The notes below the pieces were generated by a model. That model had not been told where the DNA came from and did no database searches. It was given only the letters and a program-made list of their open reading frames with translations. A program made the translations under genes and the position numbers. Positions 10,989 to 23,859 of a stretch of DNA of 64,000 bases are shown in pieces; position 1 is the stretch's first letter; every line of letters begins with the position of its first letter. Origin of the DNA: Pachypanchax playfairii (lineage: Eukaryota; Chordata; Actinopteri; Cyprinodontiformes; Aplocheilidae); NCBI GenBank assembly GCA_006937955.1, contig SSNP01000035.1, positions 2,223,137-2,287,136 of the forward strand, read 5' to 3'.

Positions 10989-13610
10989 GTCGCAGTTTTT
11001 ATGTGTGCTTGCTGTAATTGAAATGACTGGTTGCGATGATAGCTTGTGCATAACTAAAGCTTGTTAGTGAGCTTGGCTTGGCTGAACTGTGGCCAGGGGG
11101 AGTAAAAGGGAGAAATTAAATGAAGAATAGCTTTGGAATGGGAACTTCTACATGGCGGCAGTAAATAAGCTTTAAAAAAGAGGAGGAATACAGGTGGAAC
11201 AAGCAAGCTGCTTCCGCACACTAATAAGCTAACAGACAGGCTGGTAAATGAGTAAAGTGACTGAGTACACAGACAGTCAGATGGATAGATGGACAGACTG
11301 ACAGCCAGTGAGCCAACCAGGCTGACAGAGAGCCAGTGTTATCCCACACTGGGAGAACAGGAGGAGAGAGAGGGGTTCATATTCCCCAGGACAGGTGGCA
11401 GAAACATGCCACTGCTGCCACCTGGCCCTCACTACCATGTGTCCTTCTCTTTTTTTTTCATTTTCGGAGCCACAATATTGCTGTCAGCTCTTGACCTGGT
11501 CTTCTACGAGAGTCCCTGCTGTGGTTGAATAACAATATCACTTTGAATAACTCAAGAGCCCCTTTTTCTTTCCATTTTCGTCCAAATAGCCGAGGCAGGC
11601 AGAAGGCGGCATGTTAGTGATGAGTGATTGCCTTACTCCATTCTTCTCAGGGCTCAGAGAGGCATGTAGGTAAGCCCTCTGTACCCATCAGTCATGGTTG
11701 GGAGCTGTTACAGGCAGGTGAGGTGGAGGTGGCTCACCCTCGGGGGCTGGACTCTGACTCCCCCGAGCAGCAGAGGCCACCTGCTCTCATTCACTGCTCC
11801 TCAGCCCCGTCTGAACTACAGCCCCGCCAGCGCCACACAGGCTAATTAAACTCAGTGTGGCTCATACACTTTTACTCCCACTCCCACTGAGAGGACACAC
11901 ATGAACCGGCTTACATCAGTGGTGTGAATTCAACATCACAAATAGACGGAGAATCATCAACCCACGTTCATTGGATAACGAGAAGATGTAGTGAGGATGC
12001 AAGAACTGTATCACACTTGAATAGAAACAATTGTGATATAAGCGCATGCAAAGATGCATATAGACTTCTTTCTGCCAACAGACTGTCCCACTTTGGAGTA
12101 GGAGTCTTCTATCTGGCATCCGCCCACTTCTTCTCTCTTTGATCTGACCGTGTTTTTATCTCCTTTGTTGCATCTCAACATACTGAAGAGGACAAACTTG
12201 TCACATATGATGTCAGTTTTTCTTGCAGAGCTTTTCAGTGGCGCTAATAAGGATTTTTATTCATTAACAAATTGAGCAGAAAAGTGTGTTCCATCATTTT
12301 ATAGATACTTATTTTTTATACCATCTAATTTTGTCTTAAATTTGTACATATAGCTTTTTATTTGTCTTAGATTTTTTTAATCTCTTGTTTTATTTTGAAA
12401 GTGTGTAATTAATTTTCAATAAGCTGAAGAAATGCAGCTGTATTTGACATTTTTGCGATTTTAAGATTTCAATGCAGCAACATTTGTTGACTGTGTTGGA
12501 TACGAGGACACGTTTTTGTAAAAACTGATTTCAAAAGTAGTTTTCAAATGAAAAGTTGAGTTGAAAAACTTAGAGGAAACATTGTTTTAACACTGAAATG
12601 CTGAAAATCAACTTTTCTGGTAAATGAAATCAGGATGAGTGCAGACCAGCTGTTGATGTGTAGCTCCACGGCACGTCAAAGTGGTGCATCTGCAGTCTTT
12701 CACACAATATGACTAAACCATCTGCACAACCAATTATTACTAACTATATTGAAAAGATCAATGTGACGTTGCACACGGAGACCTTTGTTGACGTGTTTAC
12801 TTCTCAGATGCTGCGTCCACGTCTGAGCTTCACATCTTCAGGATCAAACTACTTGATGGTGTCTTACTGTTTCCAGTGTCACAGCAGATTCACTTATGAT
12901 AGTGTAACCGTGACTATCCTCCCATCTGTTCTTGCAGCTATTTCAGCTTGCTGGAATACATATGGCTGCATATGTTGGAGTGGTTTCTTTGTCTGAACAG
13001 ATGCAATTTTCAACACTATTTATAGTAGTTGAGCTTATTACAATCATCCTTCTGTACCAAAAGGAAAAGAGTCACATATTTTTAAACTCTATTTTCATAA
13101 CTTATTGGAGAAAGAGTATTATTTGCCTGAATTTCAGTCAATTTTAATCTCAAAATGTTTGTTTTTACTTTAATCTGCCAAATTAATTTAGAACTTCTAC
13201 CTAATTGTTGGTTGTAATTTGCAAAATACATAAGGTTTGAACCACTTACTGTGTCTTAAACATTTTGGGTTAGATATTTTGGGTTTTGTTGCATTGGGTG
13301 TGTGTTCGTGGTTGAGAGAAGAAGATGAGATAATGATGGTGAGACGTGTGACTGTTGCCTAACCTGATTTAAAACCCAGCTCCTTCAGGCGCCCACAGCT
13401 TCCAACATGCCACAGGGAGATGTCCCATAATCCACCGTTCCAGGTAAACAGCTTTTCTCGGACCCTTCTCCTGCATTCACATCATCAAAAAGTGTTGTTT
13501 GCACGTTCAGCTTCAAACATTCTTTTTTTTTTCTTAAGGCTTGCAGCTTATCTGTAATAGAACTCACTGATGCACAAAGGCTGCTCTGTAATTGGTCCAA
13601 ATTAGCCTTG

Positions 13611-13650
13611 TGTTTGTTGATTTGTGACTGATGAGGTGAATCAACAAACA
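13611..13650. repeat. Perfect 12-bp inverted repeat with forkhead-like arms
   Basis: TGTTTGTTGATT (13611-13622) and AATCAACAAACA (13639-13650) are exact reverse complements with a 16-base spacer. Each arm contains TGTTTGT, a forkhead (FOX) core, so this could be an inverted pair of FOX sites. It could also be a small foldback. Nothing else marks a mobile element here. Confidence 0.8.
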
Positions 13651-13659
13651 GCAGAGCAT

Positions 13660-16600
13660 CTGTGTTTGCCTCGTCTTCTGAAAGTCTACGGGAAAATGAA
13701 GGATTATTCCATTCTATGTTTTCATCATGAAAAGATCACAAGGCAAAAACCTAAAAGTCTGATGTTTTTAGGTTGTGTTTCATTCCTCAGTGTGACTTTA
13801 CAGTATTTTTATTGCACATAAAGACAGAAAAAGGAACTAAAAACACAGACATGTAAAAATGTTTTATATGTAAATACACTTTATCTTAATGAGGATCGAA
13901 AAGCCCTAAAAGCTGGATCCTCATTCTACAGCTGATTGTGTGATGCAACCTGCCCAGCTGCATGATGGATAAAACTGTTTTCTCTTTATTTCTTCTCCTC
14001 TTTTTTTTGTGTTTAACAAAGTCTTGTGTTTACACTCCATCACAGACACTTAAACACCACTCCCTCACCTCTGGCTCTCATTCCTTGTTTAATCTCTCTC
14101 TCCTCTCTTTTCTTTTCTTCTCTCTATCCACTCCATTTAGTCATTAGCTCGACTCTCATCTGCATAAGCTTTCCATTGTAGCACTCGATTGCACTGGGCT
14201 TTGGCTCATGTTTATTAAATAAGCCTTCTTGTTGTGTCAGCCCCACAGCTTGTCCTGCTCTCTGCCTTGGCCTTCTCGTTTCTTGATTTTGCTCTTTCTC
14301 GCTGTGCTGTCTCTTCCCCCTCGATGTGGTTAGCACACTAGTCTCCCCCTCCTCCCACCCCCTTCTCTTCATATTCCTCTGTGGGGGTATTAAAAGCTGT
14401 TTCTGTTGGCCGTCACTCTTCATAAGTGGTGTCTTGCTCAATGTGTTCGTTCTGTTCCCTGTGCGAGTGCACCTCAATGCCCCGGTGTGCCGTCTCTCTA
14501 CAGGCTCTACTCAGAATGGAAATGAAGGGAGTCTGTAATGAGTCCCTCTCAGCCAGGGTCCCTCGACCCCGCTGCCATCAGACAGCTTAGAGGAGAGAAT
14601 CACAGAGACAGAGAGAGGGGCAAAGAAACGAGGGGTCAGAGATGGAGGGAAGAGGAGGCTCGAGGGAAAACACAGGGCTTTTTTCATTTTGTACACCTCC
14701 CACCCCCCTCCTCTTTTAGTGTCTGGTTGCCAAGCTGCGACAATGTTAAGCTGGCCTTTCTTTTAGTCTGTGGGGAACAGTGTGGGACCGCCACACGGAG
14801 CAGGAGAGGAGAAAGGTTTGAGGCTTGGGGATGCTTGTGAGAGGAGAGTGGAGATGAAGGACAGCAGAGCAGAACAGAGGACAGATGAACAATGTCATAG
14901 ATTTTATTTCCAGCGTTAACCTTTAAGGTGATTTGAATGTATATTAGAAAAACAATGTCTAAAATTAAACCTGCAACTCCAAATCTGTGATTATTCTCCT
15001 TTTGCCAGTCAGCTGGAGTCTGTTTTTGACCTCTTGTTAGACAAACGTTGGGAAAAAAGTGTCAGTAATTGAAAATTGACAGCAAATCCAAGTTTATTTA
15101 AATAGTTTTATTCAAACTGAACTCTGTGTATGTGTGTATCTGGGCGTGGGCTGATAATTACATCTCAAATGGACGGGTCAAACTGGATGTTATTTACACA
15201 GCACTGTTAACATGTAAGCCAAAGCAGTAAGCTGGGGAAACTGAAGTGATGTCAACACAAGCGGTCACAGTCTCCTGCAAGGTGTGTGTGCACGTGAGTG
15301 TGTAGAAAGTGAGAGTCGTGTCTGGTGATAGATGAAAAGCAACTGATAAGGAGACCTGGGGTTAAAGCAGTCAAACAGTGCAAAGATAGAAAGTGGCTCA
15401 GTGTGTTCTGTCTATTCCTCTCTCCGTGTGTTTATGCATGTGTGTGTGTGTGTTTCGTGCTGAGTTTGTTGTACGCAGGATTGTCTGTTCAGAGGCAGAT
15501 GCCTCACTGGGCATGACGCCCAGGAATTGTGTGTGTGTGTCTCAGTGAAAGAGGGTAATGGCTGACTCTACACGGCCTCTGACCCTGCTGGGCAGCACAA
15601 GTCCTCCTCTGTTTCTCCTCACACTGATTAGAGGGTCAGAGCTGCAACGCTCACACATTCACTTCAATACCTACACACACACATAGTTTGCCTCTCTTGG
15701 CTTTGCTGTCAGCACAGTAGAAAGGAGAAAGAGGACATTCAGTAACACAGAGAGAACGAGAGAGAGAGTTGAGGTCAAACTGAGAAGAGGAGAGTTGATG
15801 GAGGGATGTTAAAACGCATGAAGAGAACAGAATCACGACATGAAATTGCATAGATAAGAGGAAGAAGAATGAACAGCACAGGATATAGGCTCAGAGAAGA
15901 CAGATATGCTCAAACAAAGATAAAAAGGGAGGAGGGTGAGAGCAAATATGGCTGGTTATTAGAGGCAGAAGGAGCCAAAGGATATAAAGACGAAGATGGG
16001 TGGAGACTAGTTATAAAGAAATGAAGTCTGGGGCTTTTTTTTTCTTCTCACTTTGTCCTGTCTTTTATTTCCTCTTGATCTTTAAGGATGAATCATTCAG
16101 CAGTCATTTATTTTTCTGTGGAAGCATGACTTCGCCCTCCCCGCCTCCTCGCTAAACTCCCTATCTTTAAATCTGCCCTCCCCCTCCCAGCATGCCTTTT
16201 TATCTAAAAAATGAAAAGGAGAAGGAGCATCATGTTAGTAGAGATGGACAGAGATGGTTTTAGCAGCATCCCTGACATATGAATATAGACTCAGGTGTGT
16301 TAGCCACATTGCTTTTGCATGCACACGTGCCTCCCTGTATTTGCTGACACTTTTTTTTTTCCTGTGTATGTGTGGACGTGTATGTGGTGATGACCCATGT
16401 AAAGAGATGGTGTGTGTGAGCCATGCATAATGGATGCCCTGTCCACCGCACACAAGAGCACAGAGTGTCGTGAGGAATTCCCGTCTTCACACTCCTGCCT
16501 GCAAGACAGAGAGACCGTCAGACAAAAAGGAACGAAGCGCTACGTCTCTTAACAGATAGTTAAGGACCTTCTCTTTGAGTCAAATTAGGTCACAGCTTTA

Positions 16601-18650
16601 TCATCATCATCTCTCTCCACCACCATGACCCTCCTATAATGTTTCCATTTCTCTTTAATATATCCTGTCTTTTTTTTTTTTTTACTTTTCTCTTTTAATT
16701 CTGTGGTAGTTTTTTTCATCCACCCACCATGTTGGCCCTGAGGCACAAAACACAATGTTAAACAAAACACAACAATAATTAATGCAGCAACAAAGAAAAA
16801 AAAAACATGTCAGCAAGTTGTGAAAGACAATAATAACACAGAAAACACAAAATCTCACTTTAACATAAAGGTTAGAAACAGTATTTCTTCTTTGTTACTA
16901 GAAAATACTTCACTTAATTTAAAAAGAAAACTAATTCCTTCAGGCTTTTAGAAGATTAAAATAAAGAAATTCCTGACACTAGACATCCAGATGTTAATGA
17001 TATTATTTAGAATAACATGCATGAGTACCTTTTTCTGATTCATTCAATAAATAGATTATTCTAACTTGTGAGAACTGAAACATCTCCTCCTCCAGAGTTG
17101 TCATTTTTCAGTCGATACCCTTTCATAACCTGTTTCTTTAAATCTGTCACTGTCTTTGCTTTTACATTCACACATTTTTTTATGAAGCAGCAGCTCTGGC
17201 ACGTCTTTTCTGAAATACCTTTTAATGACTTGTCTGACCCTGCAATATTTCTAATTCCATTGGAAACAGCTTTAAAAACACTTTTTTTTTTTTTGCCATA
17301 GCAAAGTGCAGAGTGCTTCTTTACTCTTGAGCTTAAAGCGTAGAGGTGTCAAAATGTCTGACTCCCCGTGATGAGGGGTAGAGCGAGCTCAGTGGAATCA
17401 GGAGACGGGGAGCTGTTGGCTGTGAGACTGAAAAAAAGAAAACTTTTGTGTCTCTGTTCTCTTTTCTGTCTTCTGTAAACACAGATGAGGAGAAATAATG
17501 ACAAAAGTGGAGGGAAAGAGGGGAAGCTTGGTGGTTAAGTAGGAGTGATGATGAGGAGGGGGAGAGGGAGGTGGGAGGGGCCGAGAGGGGAGTTCTCTAT
17601 TGTAATGGAGGGGTCAGGGGGGATCTCTGCCATCTCAGATTGAAAAGAGGCCCCAATTAAATGACTTTGTAGAGCAAGCAAGCTGGAACAATATGTGTGT
17701 ATGTGTGTGAGAGAGTTGTGTGTCAGAGCTCATGCGTTTTGGAATGCGGGTCAGACACGTAGGGGTTTATTTGTACGTACACGGGCTCACTTTTTGGGGT
17801 GCTGATGGGGGGGCCTGAGGTACTTGAAGTGTTGCAGCGGTACTGTAATTAGCAGGCACGAGGTTAAAGGTTGACCACAATTCTACTGGCTGGGACAGGA
17901 CCATTCTGGAGTGAGGTGGGACGGACTGAGTGGGTTGTACAGCAAACAGGGAGGGTTTCACACATTGACTAGAAACACCACTAAAAGAAACTCCTGCCTG
18001 AAACAAGAGAGAACAGAAGCCATTAAACAGTGTTGGTTTTGTAATGGTTATCCTCCCTGCTCCCCGCCTCCTGGCAAACGTGTTTATGGCTCAGTGGTGG
18101 GGGCAGGAAATACAAGCTGGATACTTTGAGCTATAAACCTAAATGTCCATTTCAGTAAAAGACCTTTAGATACCTGCAACACAGTTAACTTTTTTATTTG
18201 TAAGACTGAAATTAAAACAAAGCAAGAATATGGACACTTCCTCCATCTTTCTTGGATGTTGTTCGCTCTCTTCCTGGTTGTGCATTTAAGTGCATTAACA
18301 CCACTCTGCAAGAAGGTCGTGTGCAGCCTCCTTGTTTTACTGAACTCAGCACGTCTGGTTCACTTATCAGCATGGAAGTAGTATATGAATTAGTAAAGCT
18401 ACAAAACATGTTCATTCCATCTCAGAAAACTGCCTGTAGATGTCCTGTCACATCTACTGCTATTGAGAAATGATATTATGACACTTTGTGTTCAGTTGTC
18501 ACAAAGCAAGAACACAGTCTTTTTCAAAGTGTGTCGTCTCAAAAGGCCAGAAGTAAATACAGCACATGCATGGCAGTTTTTCAGTCTGAGTCAAATTTTA
18601 AAAAAGGCTTAATATTCTTCTTCTATAATGGCTTCCTGAAAAAGAACTGA
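13660..18650. other. Non-coding stretch, no gene seen
   Basis: The stretch is rich in CT and purine tracts (14090-14130, 14600-14670, 15720-15800, 17500-17600) and T-runs (16670-16683, 17282-17294). Frames at 14124-14477 and 14538-14840 follow these tracts and look spurious. A potential G-quadruplex lies at 17558-17580. I see no exon flanked by convincing splice sites and no intact mobile element. Confidence 0.6.
17558..17580 (+). other. Potential G-quadruplex
   Basis: Four G-runs (5, 3, 3 and 4 bases) are separated by loops of 1-4 bases. This fits the G3+N1-7 pattern. It sits in a purine-rich tract without a recognisable gene start nearby. Confidence 0.5.
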
Positions 18651-18654
18651 GCTA

Positions 18655-18722
18655 CAACAACACTTAATTTCCCTTCGGGGATTAATAAAGTATTTTTGAT
18701 TGATTTGATTGATTGATTGATA
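18655..18722 (+). mobile_element. 3' tail of a LINE (L2-like)
   Basis: The stretch ends with TCCC-TTCG-GGGA (18670-18681), a small stem-loop with a UUCG loop. ATTAATAAAGTATT follows, then a tandem tail of TGATT/GATT units to about 18722. This arrangement of a GGGATTAATAAAGT-like end plus short tandem repeats is the recognisable 3' terminus of fish L2/CR1-type LINEs and of SINEs that borrow it. No reverse-transcriptase remnant is visible upstream, so this is a heavily 5'-truncated copy on the plus strand. Confidence 0.7.
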
Positions 18723-21700
18723 TTGTATAACGTTGTGCAATAGAATTTTATAACCTGTGGCTGCATAAATGCACCAATCTTACACATGCAAACATACTTT
18801 ATACATGCAGTATACTAAATGTTGTGCTTTGAGAAGAAACACAAATAAAGAAGTGGTCACGCACATTTAAAACTCCCTAAGGGTTTCTTTTTTTCACAGT
18901 TACAGAATGTTTCTATGTGTAAATATAACCGCCAGTAAAAGGGAGGAAAATATATCTCCCATCAGTGAGATGTCACAGTGCGTGGGTGTCAGATACAGAG
19001 ATTGTCTGTTAGGAGACATCAGGCCTCGCTTTTAGTTGGCATATGGTGATCATGCTGCAAAATCTGCCAGTGACATGTGTTAAAGGGTACGAACATCTCT
19101 GTATGGGGCAAGAGTTCTGCCACCAGACAACTGATCTGGAATAAAGTGCTTTGTGGCACGAAAGTCTTTAAGAAATGAGATTTCTGCTCCAAATGTTTAA
19201 ACTTGCATGTTGTAAAGAAAAAATGGCAGTAATAAAATTTAATGGTTAAACTATTTGATTTTCAAACAGTTCTCCACCCTTAGCCACTGAAATCCTCTGG
19301 AGAGGATTTTACTGGAAAAAAAAACAGCCACATCAGCTGATTCAGGTCTTCTGATGGTAGTTTTATTATTAGATATTGTTTTCAGTAGCTATTCTCACTT
19401 TTTTGCACTTTTTTTCTCATAATCAGTTGCCAAATGTCTCACTTATGTTTCCCTCTAAAGATAAACTGACTTTAGCTGCACAAACATTTTTAGTGACACC
19501 GCCCATCTTAAAAGCGGTACAATAGTTTTTTATAAGATTTTCTAATTTCTTGTGGGTTTACACACCAGTGAGTAATGACCTAAACCAGAACCAGACATAA
19601 TTCGTAAAAACAAATCGTTTAATTCTGAACTCAACAGTTTTTATTTAAACAGATGCACAGAAAAATAAAAATGAGATATTTAGAGATGCATGTAAATTGC
19701 TAAAATATAATTTTTTAAAACATTCTTAAGTTGTGTTTCAAGATTTTATTTGGACTCACAAAAAAATCATCCTGTTATTTCCTTTTGTTTCTGTCTCATT
19801 TAGTGTATCTATGTTTTAATGTTTTTCGGTTTCCTTGTAAACAGGTACATGTGCATTCAAATATGATGTTCAGATTAGGTTTCCCACTGTGGCAAAAGGT
19901 CCTCATAACAACATGAAGACAGACATGTGTTTAGTCCTGTTATCTTCATGTGTGCACTGTGTGCACTTCATTGAGTGAGTGCGCCTGTTGACTGTGTGCC
20001 AACTGGCAGCGAGCCCCTGGCAGTGGGCTGGCGTTCGCGTGCCCGCTCTGCTCCTACCACCTGTCTGGTCCCTGGAATAGTCACCGTGCTCCTGAGGGGA
20101 GTGCCTCTCCTCTGTTGGTGGGGGCTGGGATGTCTCCATGTGTCTTATGTGTGTGTATGAGGTGTAGACTTTAGGAGATGGGTTGCTCTGCAAAGACAGT
20201 CAAACTGTGGGATCGCCACGGTTGTTTTCCAAAAGCCAGAGAAAATCTGTTTGTCTTTCCCTCAGTCCATCTGTCTGTCTGCCTGTCCATCTGCATCCTG
20301 AATTTGTGTCTCTGTCCTTTTGACTGTATGTTTGCTCTTCTGAGCTCAAAGACAAGCCGAAAGAAGAAGAGGGGTGAGATGCACTGCTAATCTCTGCTCC
20401 GTTCAGCTGATTTAGGGGCTGAAATTTGCAGCGCATTAGTTGCTCAACCCTGAGCATCCTGAGTTCTCGTTCTGTTAAAAGCTTTACTCAGGAGATCAGG
20501 AGGAGTTATAAAGATACCCTAAAAGGGAACGTTAAAGCCAAAACATTTTTCATGGCTAATGTGCATGGAAGTAGTGGGTTTTCGAAAAACCCTTGTACTA
20601 CCTTTCAGTGGGAGATTGTGAACATACAATTCCTTAATAATTCAAACACTGCAAAGAGTGGTTCCGACTAAATAATGAAGGAACTTGGCGCTGATGATTA
20701 AGATCATGTGAGCGAGTGAGGTTGTGTGTGTTTCTATGTGCTTTTTTATTCTAAGAAACTGATTTTCTGCTCTTATGTGACACCCGAGCCCATTATAACC
20801 ACAATCAGGGCTGAACTCGCTCGTTTTGATGACACAAAAAGTGCCGAAAAGAATCATCTTAGCACTAAGAGTGGTGTAATCTACAGCTGCAAATCAGAGA
20901 GCTCCTCCATGACCGCACACACTTGCTGGGACCATCGAGAAGTAATCAACATGAAATAATCAGGACATTTTGTTGTTTCGTATTGTTTCTGCCTCCAAAA
21001 TAAAATGAGACTCAAAACCATCGACAGATTTGATGCACCTCAAGCAATATTCAGAATTTTGTTAAACTCTGTCATGTACTTTGTCGTCATCTCACTTCAA
21101 TTTTTAAAATTTACTGTCTTGATAATATTTTTGCTGTTCCTCATAAAAAAAAGCTCCTCAAACTGCATAATAAAGAGCTCTTTCCTCACACTGCAGTGAC
21201 CTCGGCCTCTGTTCAGTCCTGTAATCATTTGAAAGGCTGCTTGTGTTGCTCATGGTTCAGGTGCAGGACCGTTTTTCTATACCATCTGGGTGAAAGGTCA
21301 GATGCCTTTAAAAGCCTGTTGTTATCCAGGGGTTGTAGATAGTAACGGATGGCTTTACATCACATGTCTACCGGTTTTTGTAGCTGCAGCTCGACCTTTG
21401 AACTTTGATGACCTAAAGGGTCTAAGCAGGAGTCCAGACTGTCACCAGAGCACGATCTCTGATCCCTAAATCAATGTGGGGGTCAAAGGTCGAAGGCATG
21501 CTTGCTTGATGATGCTGTGTGGTCGTGTTTGTGTTCTGTTTTATTTTGTAAAGCTGCAGCTCTTATTGCTTTAAAATGTTTCTTAGTTCCATTTATCTCA
21601 TCCGAGCAGCACTTTAAATGTTCACTGGTTTGGTTGTTAACAGTTATTTAGGCTTTCCCATGTATCATCAGTTGCTTATTTAGTTTAAAGTCAGGAAACA

Positions 21701-23430
21701 ATTTAATCATGTGTGAGAGGAAAAAGCGAGAATCTAGATAATATTGATAAAAAAGGTAGCGCTATTTCCAGCTCCAGTGCTGATCTAGCAGATTCTCCTG
21801 AAATCGTTCTCATTTCCAAATGTGACCTACATGTTTACAACTTTTATTCAAACAAAACATTTTATTGCCTTTTCTGTGAAACATCTTATTACAGTTAAAT
21901 TTCTTGCTTCTGATCTGAAACCTCCGAACCCTCGAACACGACTTATTTCATAACAACAACACAAACATTTGCGTAATGCTTAAAAAATCCTGCTGCAACA
22001 CTGTGCAGATGTGCACACATGTGTGGCTTTGTGTGGTAAGGATATAGGCGAGGAAGGTTGATAGAACGTGATGCAGTGAGGCTGTTTTCCTATAATGCAG
22101 GCAATCCTTCATGTCTTATCAGAAGCTGCTAATGTGTGGGGCCAGTGGAGGCTGGAGGATGCGATTCATGGCCGAGACCTTGGCTTTGTGAGAGCAAACA
22201 TCAATAACCTTCCCGGGCTCAGCTCCCACAGCAGCACCAGCAGCATCTGTATGGCTCCCGGATGTATTTGGAGTTTGCATTTGTTTGTGTGTGTGTGAGT
22301 GTGTGTGTAAATGATACAGAGAATGCCAGAGATCAACCAAACAAATGTGGATGGTATTGCAGAAAGTCAGAGAGGTTGAGACTAAATGTCTCATAGGAAT
22401 TATCTGTAACTCTGAAATGTTCAAATTCATCAGCTTTAAAATGATTTGACAGAAGAAAAAAAAAAAGATATTATTGTGAAATACTGTAATAAATTGAATA
22501 TTAGTGAGACAAATCAAGAATTTGTCACATGTATAAAGCTATAACATTTAATTATCACATTCTGACCTCCAGTTAATTAAGGAAGAATTTAAAGTTGTAC
22601 TTCGGGTTGACAAAACCTTTTATATTACCTCTTTTATGGGTTTTTTTCTAATTGGGGGTGTAATGCAGGAAGTAATGGTAGAACTTTGCAAGGACTAAAA
22701 CAAAGACTTGTTGAATTGGGCCTGGACCAGTGAGTAGTTTGGGTTTTCTGCAGCTGTTTTAAAGATATACATTATATTTTGTACTTTGCCTATATGTTGT
22801 TAATCTCTTTCCTTCATGAGCAGGAAAGATATTTTGATTGAGAAACTCTAAACTGGAGCTACTGTTACAGATAAAACAATGTATTTTATTCATGCTAACA
22901 CCAATGCAGATATTTAATTTAATATTAGATAATGAGCACATCACAACATCTATTTTTCTAACATCAGATAATTCAACATCTCTCACACTGTGACAGTGAC
23001 ACATACATACGTACATACTGCTTTGAAGTGTCAGAGTCAATATAACTTGTTTATACTTCACATCTGTGGTTGCGCACAGACAGACACACTGGTACAGCAA
23101 TATCCTGGCTCAGCTGGTGTGGACGTATCATGAAAACGCAATTTGTCACAGCCAGTTGTTCATTATTCTCTGCGTCTGGTTCAACCACTCTAATGCAGTA
23201 TGTGCACGACTTCACGCATTACAAAAACTCAACATAGTAGTACATGCATGCTCATCTGGAGCATCATGATGATTTTAAAAAGCACTAACAAAAAAAAGGG
23301 ACAATAAAGTAATTTATATCTTTTTTTAACCTGTGAAGCAAAGAAAATATATTCTAAAAAAAGACAATGAAATGAAAAATCAGTAAATCTGATTTTTTAT
23401 TTACAGAAAAACATAATTTATCTGCACAGA
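18723..23430. other. Non-coding stretch, no gene seen
   Basis: The stretch is AT-rich with short T-runs and a (GT)n run at 22285-22308. A GC-richer patch at 19975-20130 contains open frames in both directions (19903-20193 minus and 19975-20160 plus) but no protein family pattern or splice signals. 22085-22260 is complex, balanced sequence that could be a conserved non-coding element. No mobile element ends were seen. Confidence 0.6.
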
Positions 23431-23437
23431 TCTGAAA

Positions 23438-23503
23438 GCCGAGATCAAACCTCCAACAATCTGATTGGTAGAACTTCTCTTCCTTCTGAGCTACAGCCGC
23501 TCC
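23438..23503 (-). repeat. tRNA-like interspersed repeat, decayed
   Basis: Read on the minus strand, it begins AGCGGCTGTAGCTCAGAAGG and ends GGAGGTTTGATCTCGGC. TAGCTCAGAAGG matches the pol III A-box form and GGTTTGATC a degraded B-box, about 35 bases apart as in tRNA genes. Teleost genomes carry a dispersed repeat of this type (GCGGCTGTGGCTCAG...GGTTCGATCCC). The B-box is mutated and the acceptor stem does not pair, so it is not a functional tRNA gene. Weak similarity may run left to about 23410. Confidence 0.55.
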
Positions 23504-23773
23504 AGTAGATGCTGCACTTACCAGTTTGTTAGTTTTTTTGTGCTGAACAAACACCTAAAAACAACAAATCTAAAATTTCCTTGACATATAAAATGCTAAT
23601 TTAATTTAAAAATGAATGAAAATTGTCGTTTTTTTTTATTTTCAAGTGTTTATTTCAAACTATCAACATAACAATTTTTCTATAGGTGAAATATTTTCAA
23701 CAATAAAGCCAATTAACAATTAAACAATTTTCAATGAATTCTTGTACACTAAGAAGCAAAATTAATTTTGCAT

Positions 23774-23850
23774 AACCCCGCCTCTCACCCAGCTGGAGAT
23801 GAGCACTAACCCCTCCACAACACTGAGCAGAAACAAGCGAGTACAGACAT
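23774..23850 (+). repeat. Diverged teleost interspersed repeat
   Basis: CCCCGCCTCTCACCCAGCTG, then AACCCCTCCACAACACTGAG and CAGAAACAAGCGAGTACAGA, follow the order of the common fish repeat with ACCCCGCCTCTCGCCC, AGCTGGGATAGGC, GACCCTGAACAGGATAAGCG and GGTATAGA blocks. The same family appears in a better copy at 26498-26612. Divergence is high. The assignment is from recognition of block order, not from alignment. Confidence 0.5.
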
Positions 23851-23859
23851 CAGAAATGT

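Larger units (their letters stand above)
9129..13600. other. Non-coding stretch, no gene seen
   Basis: The stretch holds TG/CA-rich blocks (9835-9865, 9958-9982, 10545-10575, 10968-10988), a TTTA microsatellite at 9637-9661 and AT-rich sequence at 12230-12620. Open frames such as those at 10282-10624 are driven by CA repeats and are not credible genes. A 19-base segment with flanking splice consensus lies at 11651-11669 and is treated as a speculative finding. A YY1-like ATGGCGGC occurs near 11153. Confidence 0.6.

Noticed and set aside
19903..20193. GC-richer patch with frames on both strands
   Set aside because: Not CpG-rich enough for a promoter, and neither frame has a domain or splice sites.
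23438..23503. Functional tRNA gene
   Set aside because: The A-box is recognisable but the B-box is degraded and no acceptor stem pairs. It is a decayed tRNA-like repeat.
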